The position numbers were made by a program, and so were the translations under genes. Positions 5,588 through 6,405 of a stretch of DNA of 6,405 nt are shown here, piece after piece. The notes beneath the pieces are model-generated. The model had not been told where the DNA came from, did not search any database, and saw only the letters and a list, made by a program, of their open reading frames with translations. Every line of letters starts with the position of its first letter. The stretch's first letter is position 1. Where the stretch lies: positions 1 to 6,405 of the forward strand of contig VGRA01000158.1 of the NCBI GenBank assembly GCA_016875515.1, read 5' to 3'. The DNA is from Deltaproteobacteria bacterium. Its GTDB lineage: Bacteria > Myxococcota > Myxococcia > Myxococcales > Myxococcaceae.

Positions 5588-5744
5588 GCGTCGCGGGCCA
5601 CGCGGCGCATCCCTCACGCAGCCCCCGCCGGGCCGAACGTCTCACCGCCGCAAGCGGCAACGGGGCGCCTGCAGCGTGGGCACCCCCGTCGACCGTCTGG
5701 AACTGATCCACGCCCGTCTCAGCGAGCGATTGCGCGGCTGCTCT
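5588..5744. other. Intergenic gap with no recognisable gene
   Basis: 157 bp between the transposase fragment and the metallophosphoesterase stop. All three plus-strand frames yield low-complexity Arg/Pro/Ala-rich peptides. One short piece, DRLELIHARLSERL (frame 3, about 5691-5732), looks protein-like but has no start, no family that I recognise and no continuation. It may be decayed insertion-sequence or flanking-gene DNA. Confidence 0.4.
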
Positions 5745-6405
5745 TCAGCCCTCCTCGGGCGTAGGGAAGGCGGGCATGGGGACGGTGGCGTCGTCGGCCG
5801 GCTCGGGCACCTCGGCCAGCCCCGAGCCCGGCGGCAGGGACGCCATGGGCACGGTGGCGTCCAGCACCGGCTCCTGCTCCGAGGTGGGCAGGGCCGATTG
5901 GGAGAGCGTCTCGCCGATGCGGGGGAACCCCCCCGAGGGCTTGAGGAAGTGCGAGGACTGGGGCGGGAGGCCCGAGTGACGCCGCGCCGCCTCGGCCAGC
6001 TCCGCGTGGTGGCGGTACCGGCACTCGAGCATCTTGTGGATGAGCAGCGGGGCCCCCGGCACCATCCTGGCCTGCAGTCCCTGGGTGGCCTTCTTCACCG
6101 AGTAGCGGACGCGGCGGATTTGCACGCGCCAGCCCCTCGGGGTCCAGCTGAACAGCCCCCACGCCGGCCGGAGGTCCCCGTCCCTTGGGATGCCCGCCGA
6201 GGCCACGTCCGCTATCAGCATCCGCCCCAGCTTGCGGCGGTAGGGGAAGTGCAGGTGACCGAACGCCACCGCCGCGGCGTCCACATGCTGGAAGAAGCGC
6301 TGCAGCGTGCGCTCGTCCAGCGTGGGATCCAGCGACTCCTCCAGGTTGCGCGGGTTGGCGTGGCACACGAAGAGCTCCTGCCCCTTGCGCGGCGCGTACC
6401 GCACA
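5745..6405 (-). CDS. Metallophosphoesterase, YfcE-like, C-terminal part (5' partial)
   Basis: The gene enters from the right edge and ends at TGA 5745, giving 219 visible residues. The first 105 or so match the second half of Metallophos_2 (YfcE/MJ0936-like) phosphoesterases: CHANPRNLEE (14-23) with metal ligand H15, FGHLHFPY (48-55) with ligands H50 and H52, and ASAGIPRDGD (68-77) followed by a GWRVQIRRVRY strand. The upstream D..GN and GNHE-type metal motifs lie outside the window. After about residue 105 a helical region precedes a long acidic, Ser/Pro-rich tail containing the hexamer DATVPM twice. That tail is an extra not found in compact YfcE proteins. Such enzymes hydrolyse phosphodiesters or phosphomonoesters with two metal ions; the substrate is unknown. 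The residue V at 6404 (GTG) is internal and not a start. Confidence 0.85.
   Translation of the reverse strand, partial: VRYAPRKGQELFVCHANPRNLEESLDPTLDERTLQRFFQHVDAAAVAFGHLHFPYRRKLGRMLIADVASAGIPRDGDLRPAWGLFSWTPRGWRVQIRRVRYSVKKATQGLQARMVPGAPLLIHKMLECRYRHHAELAEAARRHSGLPPQSSHFLKPSGGFPRIGETLSQSALPTSEQEPVLDATVPMASLPPGSGLAEVPEPADDATVPMPAFPTPEEG
5775..5873. repeat. In-frame direct repeat coding for DATVPM
   Basis: Two 30-bp copies (5775-5804 and 5844-5873) match at 24 of 30 positions and are 69 bp (23 codons) apart, so both stay in the metallophosphoesterase frame. Each encodes the hexamer DATVPM in the C-terminal tail. Confidence 0.6.

Overview
This 6.4-kb window is very GC-rich with strong G/C third-codon bias, which suggests a delta-proteobacterial myxobacterium (Cystobacterineae-like: Myxococcus, Archangium or Cystobacter relatives). 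That assignment rests on the style of the proteins (CBS and STAS mini-proteins, small Cys-rich secreted protein, GT21-like transferase) and on base composition. No marker gene proves it.

Layout. (1) 1-1300: the 3' end of a plus-strand gene that looks like a lytic transglycosylase overlaps tail-to-tail with a complete minus-strand heme A synthase (ctaA/COX15), which supplies heme A to aa3-type cytochrome oxidase. (2) 1295-2260: an AraC-family regulator, divergent from ctaA, followed by tRNA-Arg(CCG) and a long GC-rich hairpin. (3) 2281-3605: an unrecognised helical protein on the minus strand, a two-CBS-domain gene on the plus strand whose reading frame is interrupted by a TAA near its start, and a small exported Cys-rich protein on the minus strand. 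(4) 3668-5277: a broken STAS-like gene (start ATG apparently changed to ATA, plus an internal TAG) and an intact membrane glycosyltransferase of the ceramide-glucosyltransferase (GT21) type, both minus. (5) 5278-6405: nested palindromes, a perfect 14-bp inverted repeat, a plus-strand transposase N-terminal fragment, a 157-bp gap with no gene, and the C-terminal part of a YfcE-like metallophosphoesterase running off the right edge.

The genes do not form one pathway; most are single-gene units in alternating orientation. The most distinctive feature is decay: two neighbouring small genes (CBS, STAS) carry in-frame stops while their reading frames remain otherwise intact, and a truncated transposase lies nearby. 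I found no CRISPR array, no phage module and no convincing new multi-gene system. The best leads are the two interrupted genes, the palindrome cluster beside the transposase remnant, and the choice of start codon for the AraC regulator.
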